From Candidatus Parabeggiatoa sp. nov. 2 (lineage in GTDB: Bacteria > Pseudomonadota > Gammaproteobacteria > Beggiatoales > Beggiatoaceae), in assembly GCA_002085445.1 (NCBI GenBank), contig NBMI01000001.1:21327-85326 (forward strand): DNA of 64,000 bases, written 5' to 3'. The notes below the pieces were generated by a model. It ran no database searches, was not told where the DNA came from, and saw only the letters and a program-made list of their open reading frames with translations. Positions 30,657 to 41,694 of this stretch are shown in pieces. Position 1 is the stretch's first letter, and every line of letters starts with the position of its first letter. The position numbers were made by a program, and so were the translations under genes.

Positions 30657-31184
30657 TTAAAATCCTAAAATCCGGTTATTCCCCAAATCCGTTGTACTTT
30701 TGTCATTTTTCATTATAATTGCCGTGGCTGGACACGCTTGATAACAGGCCCCACAGCCGTTGCATTCTTCAAGGTTGATTTCTGGCACTGCTACGCGAGC
30801 CAGTTGGAAATGAATGGCTTCTACTTCACAACTTTCGCGGCAGGTGACACAGATAATCCCTCGTTTGGCTAAGCAATGTGCTTCAATGTGTGCTTTTAGT
30901 TGCCACGGCGGCTGGTTATCTCTCCTTTGCAGGGTGTTGTTCGGACATTGTTCTACGCAGAAACCACAGAATGTGCATTCACCGTGTTGAAAGTTGACTT
31001 GGGGAAAACTCCCGCGCCCTTTTTCTAAGATATTTTCCGGACAGGCTTTGATACATTCACCACAACGCTCGCAATTAGCAATGAATTCTGCTTCACTACC
31101 AGCCCACGGTGGGCGCAACGGTTGCTGTTTGCCATTGAAGTCTCCGCGTAAAAACTGTAAACGGCTGATGGAGGACGTTGTCAT
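30657..31184 (-). CDS. napF: NapF-type ferredoxin
   Basis: Cytoplasmic iron-sulfur protein of the nap system, implicated in NapA assembly or reactivation. The 175-residue product has several four-Cys clusters: CERCGECIKACP (38-49), CTFCGFCVEQCP (70-81), a less regular group with CVTC and CEVE (112-119), and CNGCGACYQACP (141-152). The start MTTSSISRLQFLRGDF matches NapF, whose N-terminus contains conserved aromatic and RG residues. The C-terminal STTDLGNN segment is encoded by a ccgttgtact repeat. It is the first gene of napF-D-A-B. The region upstream carries a ggccataa inverted repeat but no good FNR box. Confidence 0.92.
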   Translation of the reverse strand: MTTSSISRLQFLRGDFNGKQQPLRPPWAGSEAEFIANCERCGECIKACPENILEKGRGSFPQVNFQHGECTFCGFCVEQCPNNTLQRRDNQPPWQLKAHIEAHCLAKRGIICVTCRESCEVEAIHFQLARVAVPEINLEECNGCGACYQACPATAIIMKNDKSTTDLGNNRILGF

Positions 31185-31466
31185 AATGTTACTGTCCTAA
31201 GCTGATGTCCTAAGCTGATGTCCAAAGCTTCAGCTTTGGACTCCACAATTCCAAAGTAACAAAACACCTACAAAAAGTATCAATAATGAAGCTCGACTGA
31301 GGGCCATAACTTAATTTGAAAACATCAAAAGTATTTTATGGCCCTCAAACAAGATATTCCAAATAACTCTCTAAAAAATAGGGAAATAACCGGGAGCCGC
31401 GTGGACTCCATCTATGTCCAAAGCTGAAGCTTTGGACTCCATATGGAAAATACCGTCAACACTTTT
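31185..31466. repeat. repeat spacer upstream of napF
   Basis: Contains ccaaagcttcagctttgg palindromes (31215-31245 and 31415-31440). Between them lies an inverted repeat with agggccataa (about 31300-31309) and ttatggccct (about 31334-31343) as outer arms. Any nap promoter must lie here. A ttgaaaacatcaa half-palindrome (about 31316-31328) resembles an FNR box but is one base short. Confidence 0.55.
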
Positions 31467-33152
31467 CTAGTCATTCGCCAGCGTTATTTCCTCGAAGATA
31501 AGGTTGGATCGCAGGACATTATGGCCATCTTTAAAAGGATTTTTGTTGGCTTCTGTGAAGAACACGTAAAGGGTATAGTCACCGCCTATGCCTTCAGGCA
31601 CTTTATTCAGTATTTCTAGTGAGATGGGAATCTCTGAGTGATTATCCACCGCTTTTTTGAAGGGTAGCGGTTCCGGAGTAAATGGCGGCTTTTTCGGTAA
31701 GGCGATTCTGAAGAGCAAGTGGCCGTCTGGCATTTCAATCACGGCCCACAAATCAAGTGGCTTCATGAGGTTTAACACGACAACGTCTAGCACGATAGAA
31801 TCTCCAACGTTGTAGGCGTATTGCAAACCTTCAAGTGTCGCATAAGTGAAGTTGCCCACCATGATGGTTTCGCTGTCAGAGGCCGTTTGTCCTTCATCAT
31901 CTTTGATAACAAGCATCAAGGTATATTCGCCTTCCTTATCAAAGGTCAGATTTGCCGTGCTTCCAGAAACCGTCAACGTCGTTTCACCATTAGCAGCGAT
32001 CCACTTATAAGAAACGATATCACCACCATCTGGATCGTAAGAGTCACTGCCATCTAGGGCCACGTTCAGTGGTGCTTTTCCTGACAGTGGAGAAGCTTCA
32101 AGTTTGGCAATCGGTGGAATCTTTCCATCTTCACTCCCCGGCTGTCCATCAGGCGGTGAGCTAGAAAAGTCAATCTCCCACAATTTGATGGTGTTGTCAT
32201 AACTGCCCGATAGGACATCATTGCCGACGGGAGAAAAGGCGACTGACGAAACAATATCGGTATGCCCTTCGAGGCTGTGAATCTCTTTGCCTGTTTCAAT
32301 CTCCCACACCTTAATGGTGCCATCATGTCCTCCTGATAAGGCGAGACTATCATCGGGAGAAAAAGCGACTGAATAAACTCGGCCGCTATGCCCACTGAAA
32401 GTGCGAATTTCTTGTCCGGTATCGACATCCAACAGTTTGAGGGTGCCCTTATCGCTTCCCGCCAAGACTTTGCTGCCATCGTTTGATACGGCGGCCGCCC
32501 AGGTACCGCTTTCTTTAAAAGTGATTTCTTTTCCAGTATCGATATCCCATACTTTTATGGTGCCATCCTCACTGGCCGATAGGGCTTTGCTACCATCGTT
32601 TGAGAGGGCGACTAAATAAACCCAATCCTCGTGCCCTTGTAAAGAGTCCGTTTCTGTGCCCTTTAGGGTATTCCACAGTTTAGGCGTGTTATCACGACTT
32701 CCCGATAGGATGGCACTGTTTTCCTTGGGAGAAAAGGCGACCGAATAAAACCACCCTATATTCCTTTGGAAAGTGTCAATTTCTTCTCCAGTCAGCGCAT
32801 TCCAGCGTTTTAGGGTATTATCAGCACTGCCTGACAAGACGTCTTTGCCGTCAGGCGAAAAGCCGACTGACATCACAAAATCGGAGTGTCCTTGGAAAGT
32901 GTGAACGACTTTCCCAGTATCGACATTCCATAACTTTATTGTGTTGTCATAACTTCCCGATAGAATATGTTTGCCATCGGGAGAAAAAACGACGGACTCA
33001 ACCGAATTGGTATGTCCTTCAAAAGTCCGAGTCGCCTCTATCGTCTCAGCATATGCACCCACATTACCGAACAACAATCCCAGCAATGAGACTAAGCCAG
33101 TCTTCCAATGCCTCAATAACCGTCGAGTATCGTTACAACCGATTGTTTTCAT
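31467..33152 (-). CDS. exported WD40 beta-propeller / PKD / DLWVA-module protein
   Basis: A 561-residue protein. It has a signal peptide (hydrophobic LVSLLGLLFGNVGAYA at about 20-35), seven WD40 repeats (about 42-328, each with GH...SPDG...LSGS.DNT.KLW), and one PKD domain (about 346-432: PIAKLEASPLSGKAPLNVAL and SYDPDGGDIVSYKW). It ends in the beta-rich module (434-559: LQYAYNVGDSIVLDVVV, PLDLWAVIEMP, GGDYTLYVFF, LRSNLIF). All domains are protein-interaction or structural folds; no catalytic site is seen. Prokaryotic WD40 proteins are usually cytoplasmic, so the exported form is notable. It stands between nap and nirS. The shared module with NirS suggests a common partner or location in the periplasm, but function is unknown. 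Confidence 0.8.
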   Translation of the reverse strand: MKTIGCNDTRRLLRHWKTGLVSLLGLLFGNVGAYAETIEATRTFEGHTNSVESVVFSPDGKHILSGSYDNTIKLWNVDTGKVVHTFQGHSDFVMSVGFSPDGKDVLSGSADNTLKRWNALTGEEIDTFQRNIGWFYSVAFSPKENSAILSGSRDNTPKLWNTLKGTETDSLQGHEDWVYLVALSNDGSKALSASEDGTIKVWDIDTGKEITFKESGTWAAAVSNDGSKVLAGSDKGTLKLLDVDTGQEIRTFSGHSGRVYSVAFSPDDSLALSGGHDGTIKVWEIETGKEIHSLEGHTDIVSSVAFSPVGNDVLSGSYDNTIKLWEIDFSSSPPDGQPGSEDGKIPPIAKLEASPLSGKAPLNVALDGSDSYDPDGGDIVSYKWIAANGETTLTVSGSTANLTFDKEGEYTLMLVIKDDEGQTASDSETIMVGNFTYATLEGLQYAYNVGDSIVLDVVVLNLMKPLDLWAVIEMPDGHLLFRIALPKKPPFTPEPLPFKKAVDNHSEIPISLEILNKVPEGIGGDYTLYVFFTEANKNPFKDGHNVLRSNLIFEEITLAND

Positions 33153-35602
<2,450 letters not shown>

Positions 35603-35625
35603 ATTTAGCCAAACCTGACAGGTTT

Positions 35626-35681
35626 TTTGGCTCGGTTAGAAATCCGATTTTTTTAAAAAATCGGATTTCTTTGGCTCGGTT
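35626..35681. repeat. 16-bp-arm palindrome flanked by 12-bp direct repeats
   Basis: Arms agaaatccgatttttt (35638-35653) and aaaaaatcggatttct (35655-35670) are exact inverted repeats with one base between. Direct repeats tttggctcggtt lie at 35626-35637 and 35670-35681. A related palindrome with direct-repeat flanks is at 4632-4681. It could also act as a terminator for nirS, though it sits in what looks like an inserted mini-element. Confidence 0.65.
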
Positions 35682-35698
35682 GAATGGAAACATTGACT

Positions 35699-37786
35699 AT
35701 GAAAAAGTTGACTTTAGCAATCTTTTTACTGACAGTCGGGCTGTCAGCTTGGAGCAGCGAGTTATACACACCGCAAGCGGTGCCGAAGGGTGATAATGAG
35801 GAACTCGTTGCAAAAACTCGGTTTAATAGCCCTGAATCGGGTGATATGTATCTCGCCACAATGATGGGTGGCAAATTGTGGTTTTTGCTTCAAGGCCCCA
35901 CCTTAACAGAATCCATCATACCTTTTAGGGCAAATGAAACCTTTCAAGGTGAATATCCGTTGTTTTCAATTAAGGCGGGACTCCTGCCGCCCGGCAATTA
36001 TCCGCTCTATCAAGTCGTGACGGTGCCCAATGGCAAGTTGCTCAATGAGGATGGCTCACTTAATGTGACAGATTGGATAGGTGGCATTGGTGGGTTAAAT
36101 TTCATGAGCTTTAGCGTCGGCTTGCCGACTGAAGAGCGCGGTGTCAAAGTGTTGGCCTTTAACGATTTGGGTATGCACTGTATGAATAACACATTTTCTA
36201 TTTTTACCATCCTGCCACCGTTTAATGTCGTGAATGCCCAAGTCGTGGGACAAGATAGTGATGGCAAACCAAAACTATTGGATGCTAATCAAGTAGAAGT
36301 GCGTTATTCGGCCGTGACAGATCGCAAGGGTTCTATCAATTCCGGCAGCGTCGCCAAAACTGATTTTTGGCAGTATGCTCAAGGTTTGTTTGGAATGGAT
36401 TTGCAACCCGGAGAAGGTTTAACCGGCTTATATATGCCGGCAGATAATCCAAACAATCCGGACGCACAATCGCTACATTACAAAACCCAATCTGATTGGT
36501 TTAGTGCCGACGGTATTCCTATCACACCAACCGATGATAGGGGGCAAATCAATGCTTATCCCACGTTACGGATAAGTGCTCATGATAAAAAGACCGGGGA
36601 ATTGTTGGGTGCAACTGATGTGGTGGTGCCGGTGAGTATGGAAGCCAATTGCAACACTTGTCATGCCACCGGCCAAATAGCCGCTAATAATCCCGCCATG
36701 ACTTGGACAAGTAATGATGATCCAGACGTGCAAGCTCAGCAAGACAGTTTGGGTAAGTCGGAAGTGCAAGCCCAAAAAAATGTGTTGATTTTGCACGATA
36801 AACAACATGATACTAATTTGCAAAACCAAACACCGGTGCTGTGTGCCAGTTGCCATTATTCGCCAGCACTGGACTTAACTGGAGAAGGAGCCAAGGGAAT
36901 GCAAAAGTCACTGCCTACTTCCTCCCAAGTTATGCACAAAACGCATGGCGAGCTGCGCGATGCTGAGGGAAATCCCATCATTCCAACCGGCGTTCATGTG
37001 GAAAAAAATTGTTATCAATGCCATCCCGGCAAAACCACCCAATGTCAACGTGGCGCAATGAAAACGGTTGGTTTAGAGTGTACGGCCTGCCACGGCGGAC
37101 TACTGGCGGTGGGCGGCAAATTCCCGTTACTGGAAGGCGGCAGTATTGATGGTACTAATGACGGTGGCACACGCCGCCCTTGGGTTGATTTACCACGTTG
37201 CCAATCTTGTCATACAGGTGATGCTGTGAGTCATTTAAAAGGAGAAGGGCTAGAGTTTTACACGGATGGCATCCGCTTAGCGCAAGCCTACAAAACGGGC
37301 GATGACTCTGCGTCTCCGCTACTCGCCAAAAACAAACGCTTTGCAGAGAACGAAAACACCTTATTCCGCAACAGTAAAGGCCATGGTGGGATAGCGTGTG
37401 AAGGCTGTCATGGTAGCACTCACGCGATATGGCCTCATGCCGATGCCAATGCCAACGACAATTTAACCGCTATCCAGTTACAAGGGCATAGTGGCACCAT
37501 TATCGAATGCGACACTTGCCATGCGCCGGGCAGTTTAGAAATGACAATCGACGGCCCACATGGCATGCACAACGTCAACGATCCCCGTTGGACAGATCAC
37601 AAGCATAGAAACTATTACATGCTTGATCCAAACGCTTGTAAAGCCTGTCACGGCAAGCAATTAGAAGGCACACCTTTATCTAAAGTGGCCGTCACCCGAA
37701 CTCACCGTGTAGAAGATCGCACCGTCACGTTGAAAAAAGGGCAACAAGTCAGTTGTGACTTGTGCCATGACAAAGACGATCTATAG
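35699..37786 (+). CDS. exported nonaheme cytochrome c
   Basis: A 695-residue multiheme protein with a signal peptide (MKKLTLAIFLLTVGLSAWS). Nine CxxCH heme sites can be counted in order: CNTCH, CASCH, CYQCH, CTACH, CQSCH, CEGCH, CDTCH, CKACH and CDLCH. Before the hemes lies a beta-rich N-terminal part (about 20-135) that faintly resembles the DLWVA module (GDMYLATMMGGKLWFL, PPGNYPLYQV). A block VKVLAFNDLGMHCMNNTFSIF follows, found in a family of large multiheme cytochromes of unknown function. The ATG at 35699 is chosen over 35684 because GGAAA precedes it and the signal peptide starts there. It lies directly downstream of nirS, so it may take part in electron supply for nitrite reduction; that is inference. 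Confidence 0.88.
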   Translation: MKKLTLAIFLLTVGLSAWSSELYTPQAVPKGDNEELVAKTRFNSPESGDMYLATMMGGKLWFLLQGPTLTESIIPFRANETFQGEYPLFSIKAGLLPPGNYPLYQVVTVPNGKLLNEDGSLNVTDWIGGIGGLNFMSFSVGLPTEERGVKVLAFNDLGMHCMNNTFSIFTILPPFNVVNAQVVGQDSDGKPKLLDANQVEVRYSAVTDRKGSINSGSVAKTDFWQYAQGLFGMDLQPGEGLTGLYMPADNPNNPDAQSLHYKTQSDWFSADGIPITPTDDRGQINAYPTLRISAHDKKTGELLGATDVVVPVSMEANCNTCHATGQIAANNPAMTWTSNDDPDVQAQQDSLGKSEVQAQKNVLILHDKQHDTNLQNQTPVLCASCHYSPALDLTGEGAKGMQKSLPTSSQVMHKTHGELRDAEGNPIIPTGVHVEKNCYQCHPGKTTQCQRGAMKTVGLECTACHGGLLAVGGKFPLLEGGSIDGTNDGGTRRPWVDLPRCQSCHTGDAVSHLKGEGLEFYTDGIRLAQAYKTGDDSASPLLAKNKRFAENENTLFRNSKGHGGIACEGCHGSTHAIWPHADANANDNLTAIQLQGHSGTIIECDTCHAPGSLEMTIDGPHGMHNVNDPRWTDHKHRNYYMLDPNACKACHGKQLEGTPLSKVAVTRTHRVEDRTVTLKKGQQVSCDLCHDKDDL

Positions 37787-37978
37787 CGTTTTCCACTCAT
37801 TTTTGTTGGAAAAATCGGATTTCTGGGTTCGGGAATTTGCCTTTCAAGAAATCCGCTTTTTTTGACCAAACTAAAGTTTGGACTCCAGTTTGCCAAACTA
37901 AAGTTTGGACTCCGGTTTGGACGCCAGTTTGGACTTCTGGAAACATCGGAACTTTGTTTTTTATGGACTTTTTAAGCT
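37787..37978. repeat. palindromic repeats between convergent genes
   Basis: Contains one arm pair of the aaatccgattttt family (aaaaatcggatttc near 37810, gaaatccgc near 37845) and two ccaaactaaagtttggactc units (37864-37912). Probably serves as a bidirectional end region. No gene. Confidence 0.5.
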
Positions 37979-39322
37979 TTAAGCGGTTCTATTTTTGTTC
38001 GTGGCTATTTTTCGGCTGATTGACTGGTAAAGCCACAACGCCCTGTAAAGATTATAACCCAACCACAAAAACGAGACGATGAGTACACCCCCTGCCGCAT
38101 GGCTTAAACCGGACGGCCACAATGCCGCTCCAATGCTAAATCCAAGGGCAACAAAATAAACCCAAAACTGACGACGTGTCTGCTTGTCGGGTATAATTTG
38201 TTTCATATTTGGGGTTTTGACCATTTTGAGGGTTTTTAGGACGTTCAGTTGTTGGTTTTGGAGATGAAGCCATACCAAAAACGGGACAATTTTATACAGC
38301 ATTCCTTGGATAACGGGTAATACAAACCCTCCAAGGAATAATACGCCTAAAAGTACCGGGTAAAAGGGTTTAGCGGCCAAGTTTTGCCAAAACACGCCAA
38401 CTAACCATAACACCACGCTCAACAACAATCCTATCATACCCACTCGCCAATAGTTCAGTGTCACGTCGGGCAATTTTCGCAAACGACGTGCTTGGAGGCG
38501 GAGCGTCGCTATAGCAAACACGCTTAATCCTAATCCGATTAAACCAATCAACAATTGTGGCACGGTGGTGAGGAGTTGGCTGAAATTGACCCAAAAATAA
38601 AGCGGTGTCCACAATAATAACATTATAAATATAAATAGGGTAAGCCAACTGGCGAGAGAGGGCGGATAGTGTGGCGTAATTTGGAACATTGGCACCACTT
38701 GATAGCTAACGCCCATAACTAATAATCCTACCCAACCAATTAAACCCCAAGTTAAATGTATATCAGTTAATGCAAGGGGCAACGGCAATGCGATTCCATA
38801 GCCAAATAGCATTGCCAGTCCTAAGCCTAACACGGCCGTTATCGTTAACGCGCTCACGGCTAAGCGCATGGCGGTGATGATGGGACTGCGCCCCTTGACT
38901 CGTACCAAACAATATCCCACGACACCGATAAAACCAAAAAAGGCGAGTCCTAATAAAACGATAGCACTACGCATCAGCAATGTCTGTTCAGCAGTAAGAA
39001 AGCCAGCCGCCAGAGTCAAACTGCCCAGACTGAGCAGGATATGAAGCACAGTGCTAACCAAAATCGGTTTGGGCACGGGAGACGCGACGAGTATGGGCAA
39101 TAGTTGCAGCATAGCCCCAAACATTACCATCGTAATAAACCCTAACGTCAACAAATGCGTCAGTGCGAGGGTTTCAGGACTCCAACGGTTGCTGAAAAAC
39201 AGCGGCCCATCATAGAGCAATAACAGGCCGGCCAACAAGCCAAATAGCGGGGCCGTCAGAAAAAAACGTAGCGGGACGGATAAAGGCGGTGTTTGTTCTA
39301 GGGCGAGATGGGCTGTGTTCAT
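37979..39322 (-). CDS. polytopic membrane protein, NnrS/heme-copper-oxidase-subunit-I-like
   Basis: A 447-residue inner-membrane protein with about 11-12 hydrophobic segments. Segments such as ALTHLLTLGFITMVMFGAML with nearby QLLPILVASP resemble conserved His-containing helices of subunit-I-like and NnrS-like heme membrane proteins often found beside nitrite/NO reductase genes. The usual NnrS WHAHE-type motif is not seen, so this is not a standard NnrS. The His in LTHLL, in TDIHLTWGL and in VLHILLSL are candidate heme or metal ligands. The context (nirS, hemerythrin, Dnr) suggests a role in NO tolerance or electron flow, but function is not established. Confidence 0.65.
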   Translation of the reverse strand: MNTAHLALEQTPPLSVPLRFFLTAPLFGLLAGLLLLYDGPLFFSNRWSPETLALTHLLTLGFITMVMFGAMLQLLPILVASPVPKPILVSTVLHILLSLGSLTLAAGFLTAEQTLLMRSAIVLLGLAFFGFIGVVGYCLVRVKGRSPIITAMRLAVSALTITAVLGLGLAMLFGYGIALPLPLALTDIHLTWGLIGWVGLLVMGVSYQVVPMFQITPHYPPSLASWLTLFIFIMLLLWTPLYFWVNFSQLLTTVPQLLIGLIGLGLSVFAIATLRLQARRLRKLPDVTLNYWRVGMIGLLLSVVLWLVGVFWQNLAAKPFYPVLLGVLFLGGFVLPVIQGMLYKIVPFLVWLHLQNQQLNVLKTLKMVKTPNMKQIIPDKQTRRQFWVYFVALGFSIGAALWPSGLSHAAGGVLIVSFLWLGYNLYRALWLYQSISRKIATNKNRTA

Positions 39323-39876
39323 GTTGGCTTTAATATCCAGGTAGTTACACTGGCTTTAATAATCCAGGTAGTTACACTGGCTTTTTTGGGCGGAGTTCGA
39401 CTTTAAATATCAGTGACTTATAGAATTATTAATTCTATCAAATAGTTATTTATAATTACTTTTAAATCAATCAGTTAAAATTACTGGCTCATTTCACTCT
39501 ATGGCCCACAATTTGTAGGTTTAACGTATTAATGTTAAGGGTTTAATTGTCAAAAAATATTTTTTAATCAAGTAATTATTTTCAACCAATTGATTAATAT
39601 AAAATTTATATAACTTACTGAAAAATAAGTCGAATTCACGTTATAAAAAGGGGCAACGCCTGGGGTGGTGAAAAAGAGGTACCTTCGAGCAAAAACTTGA
39701 TCCAATTTTTATTCCGCTGGATTTAATTATTACTAAAAAACAATGAGTTACTTATGTTTTTTTTCCTTAACAATTAGCAATTCACAATTCACAATTCACA
39801 CAATTCGTTTACGTCACAATTCACAATTTTCACCACCCCAAGCAACGCCCCTGGCTTTGGACTCCATGTCCAATGT
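39323..39876. other. AT-rich spacer with dispersed-repeat copies
   Basis: Two copies of ccaggtagttacactggct (39337-39355 and 39364-39382) lie next to the membrane-protein start; the same 19 bases form the ends of the element at 40600-40704. An acaattc heptamer array is at about 39778-39828. No gene or clear regulatory site seen in the rest. Confidence 0.55.
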
Positions 39877-40134
39877 CTAATGATTACGAGCGGTTGCCTC
39901 TGCTTCGGTATCATTACTGCGCCAAATAGAGATTTCAACCGGCACTTCTCGCCCCGGCTGCGTCAACCAAGCAAAACCTTCTCGTGTCAATATGGGATAA
40001 AGAGGGTGAGGCTCCATGCGGTGCAGGACGCGCAAATATTCACCGCTTTGCAAGTCGCCAATGGTGGACAAAATGCGCTCCATCGGCTCGCATGGCTCTA
40101 ACTGACTGACATCCAAAACGCGCTCTGCCTTCAC
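39877..40134 (-). CDS. DUF2249 domain protein
   Basis: An 85-residue single DUF2249 domain: VLDVSQLEPCEPMERILSTI, LRVLHRMEPHPLYPIL and EGFAW are the family's conserved blocks. The start codon is GTG and overlaps the stop of the upstream hemerythrin gene (GTGA), so the two are translationally coupled. DUF2249 proteins are frequently encoded beside hemerythrin and denitrification genes; the fold resembles TusA/SirA-type proteins. Molecular function is unknown. Confidence 0.85.
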   Translation of the reverse strand: MKAERVLDVSQLEPCEPMERILSTIGDLQSGEYLRVLHRMEPHPLYPILTREGFAWLTQPGREVPVEISIWRSNDTEAEATARNH

Positions 40135-40577
40135 ACGCTATCCCCTTGTGTACGCATCTGGTTGAGAATAGACGGCACATCGTCGCTTAGCACTTGATCA
40201 CTCATTGGATAAAGCATTTGCTCCTCTTTGGCATTGTGCTGCTGCATTAACATCAGCACCGTCTCAGAGAGGCCTAAATATTGTTCACTGTCCTGCTGAG
40301 TGAGACTGTCTTGCATATCGGCAAAGACTTGGCGCATCTGTTGATGCTCCATTCGCATCACTTGAGTAGGCCCCATAGTTTGGCCGGTGCGTTCCTCAAC
40401 GGTGGGGAACAAAACTTGTTCCTCCATTGTAAAATGCCGTTCCATGGCGGCCTTAAAGTCGGCAAACTCGGTGGCGGCACGCGCCCATTGCGTTTTAGCG
40501 ACACTCTCCTCGCTTTGTGCGAACAGTTTGTCACAGCGCGAGTGCTCGTGGCTGAGTGTTTGGGTAATAGTTTCCAT
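40131..40577 (-). CDS. hemerythrin-like HHE-domain protein
   Basis: A 148-residue cytoplasmic four-helix protein with the diiron ligands of hemerythrin HHE domains: LSHEHSRCD, MERHFTMEEQVLFP, MRMEHQQMRQ and QQHNAKEEQMLYPM. Such proteins are linked to NO or oxygen sensing, or to repair of iron-sulfur clusters under nitrosative stress (compare YtfE/DnrN types). It overlaps the downstream DUF2249 gene by 4 bases, forming a two-gene operon inside the nitrite-reduction island. An NO-related role is inferred from context. Confidence 0.88.
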   Translation of the reverse strand: METITQTLSHEHSRCDKLFAQSEESVAKTQWARAATEFADFKAAMERHFTMEEQVLFPTVEERTGQTMGPTQVMRMEHQQMRQVFADMQDSLTQQDSEQYLGLSETVLMLMQQHNAKEEQMLYPMSDQVLSDDVPSILNQMRTQGDSV

Positions 40578-40599
40578 TAGATATAATTGTCACGTTAAC

Positions 40600-40704
40600 C
40601 CAGGTAGTTACACTGGCTTTAATAATACGCCCCTTCAGGGCTGGTAGAGGTTTTAAAGTCAGCCCCAACGGGGCGAGATTAATATAGCCAGTGTAACTAC
40701 CTGG
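40600..40704. repeat. 105-bp MITE-like element with exact 19-bp inverted ends
   Basis: ccaggtagttacactggct at 40600-40618 and its exact reverse complement at 40686-40704 enclose a hairpin-rich centre (gccccttcagggctggtaga and gccccaacggggcgagatta). Related centres occur at 47740-47905 and 56775-56845, and single ends at 39337-39382. Confidence 0.75.
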
Positions 40705-41282
40705 AAGCAACGCCCCTAGAAGCAACGCCTCTGGAAGCAACGCCCTTGGAAGCTTTTGAATTGACTTTCAACCTGGCTATATAGGCCTATAAAAAATCAG
40801 TTTATTCCCTTTCATCCGTTGTACTCTCACTACAGAATCCTTTCCCAAAAGCCATGTCTGAATAAACTATAAACTATCTAGATAGCAATTCTATTGATAA
40901 CTATTGACATGCTTACCTTTATGGGTAATTCAACAATTATGAATACGACGCAAAAGTACAGCGAAGCGAATTAAGCGTAGTAGGGAGTATCAGCCCTTTA
41001 TCCCCTCGCCTAAGATACAAGGCTTAGGGTAACATTAATGCTTGATAGTCCATTTTTTTTACGTGGAAGGTTAACCACCTCAAGCGTTTATATTTATACT
41101 TTAAAAAGAACAAAAATGTCACGTTTTTTAAGATAATGTCCAGCCAATATCAATAGTTATCAATATTTTTGGGCCGACCATATATTTAAAAAGCTTGAAA
41201 TTTTCAAAGTTGCTAATATCAAAACAAGGTTTGATTCCTCTAAGAAAATCTAATAATTTTAAGATACCAACAGAGAAAATCA

Positions 41283-41296
41283 TTGATTAAAATCAA
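41283..41296 (+). promoter_or_regulatory. perfect FNR/DNR-type box
   Basis: ttgattaaaatcaa matches TTGAT-N4-ATCAA at all ten defined positions. It is about 400 bp upstream of the Dnr-like gene and points, by class II geometry, to a transcription start near 41331. The site is symmetrical, so strand is assigned by the downstream gene. Confidence 0.7.
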
Positions 41297-41330
41297 ACAG
41301 ATAATATTATATAAAAAATAGATAAGTACT

Positions 41331-41520
41331 GCTCCCACAGGAGTCGGGTGAGGGGTGCTTTAAATAAATGCGGTAAAACCAATCGCTAAAGCGATGATCT
41401 CGCGTAGCGATGAAACGCAGTCATTCGCTGTGCGAGATCACGTAGTTTGGCTAAAAGCTTAAGTACGTCTCAAGGTACTTCTTTACATAACGCCGGTTTA
41501 TGCCAAACGGCATTTTATAC
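41331..41520 (+). ncRNA. candidate FNR/DNR-controlled small RNA or structured leader
   Basis: From the start predicted by the FNR box, the sequence begins with a ctcc-caca-ggag hairpin. It continues to a 44-base hairpin (41396-41439, outer stem gatctcgc / gcgagatc, inner stem agcga / tcgct) and an aagtac / gtactt stem (about 41460-41482). It ends with atgcc-aaac-ggcat followed by tttata (about 41502-41520), a weak terminator shape. No open frame of note. Alternatively this is only the 5' leader of the Dnr-like gene, or repeat DNA. Purely predicted. Confidence 0.3.
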
Positions 41521-41694
41521 ATAAGTACCCGTGCAGGTATTTTCAAAAAATAAACTTAACAAAAACAGTTCACGAAATATCCATAATAAGACATCAGTCC
41601 TATTTATTTTGCTAAAGAAAACTATAATGGCGGCCCGCTGCTGTATTAAAAAAAACGCTTGCGTGTTTGCCATACAGCTTGTGAGATTACTAAT

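Larger units (their letters stand above)
40705..41694. promoter_or_regulatory. long leader region upstream of the Dnr-like gene
   Basis: No protein gene seen. Left part: gcaacgccc repeats and an AT-rich stretch. A perfect FNR/DNR box at 41283-41296 is followed by an AT-rich -10-like segment (gataag at 41321-41326) and then by a series of hairpins up to about 41515. The remaining 180 bp before the regulator start is AT-rich. The perfect box suggests autoregulation through a leader of about 360 bases, or a separate small RNA. Confidence 0.55.

Noticed and set aside
31316..31328. FNR-like site ttgaaaacatcaa upstream of napF
   Set aside because: The half-sites are one base closer than in TTGAT-N4-ATCAA, and the site lies inside a ggccataa inverted-repeat element.
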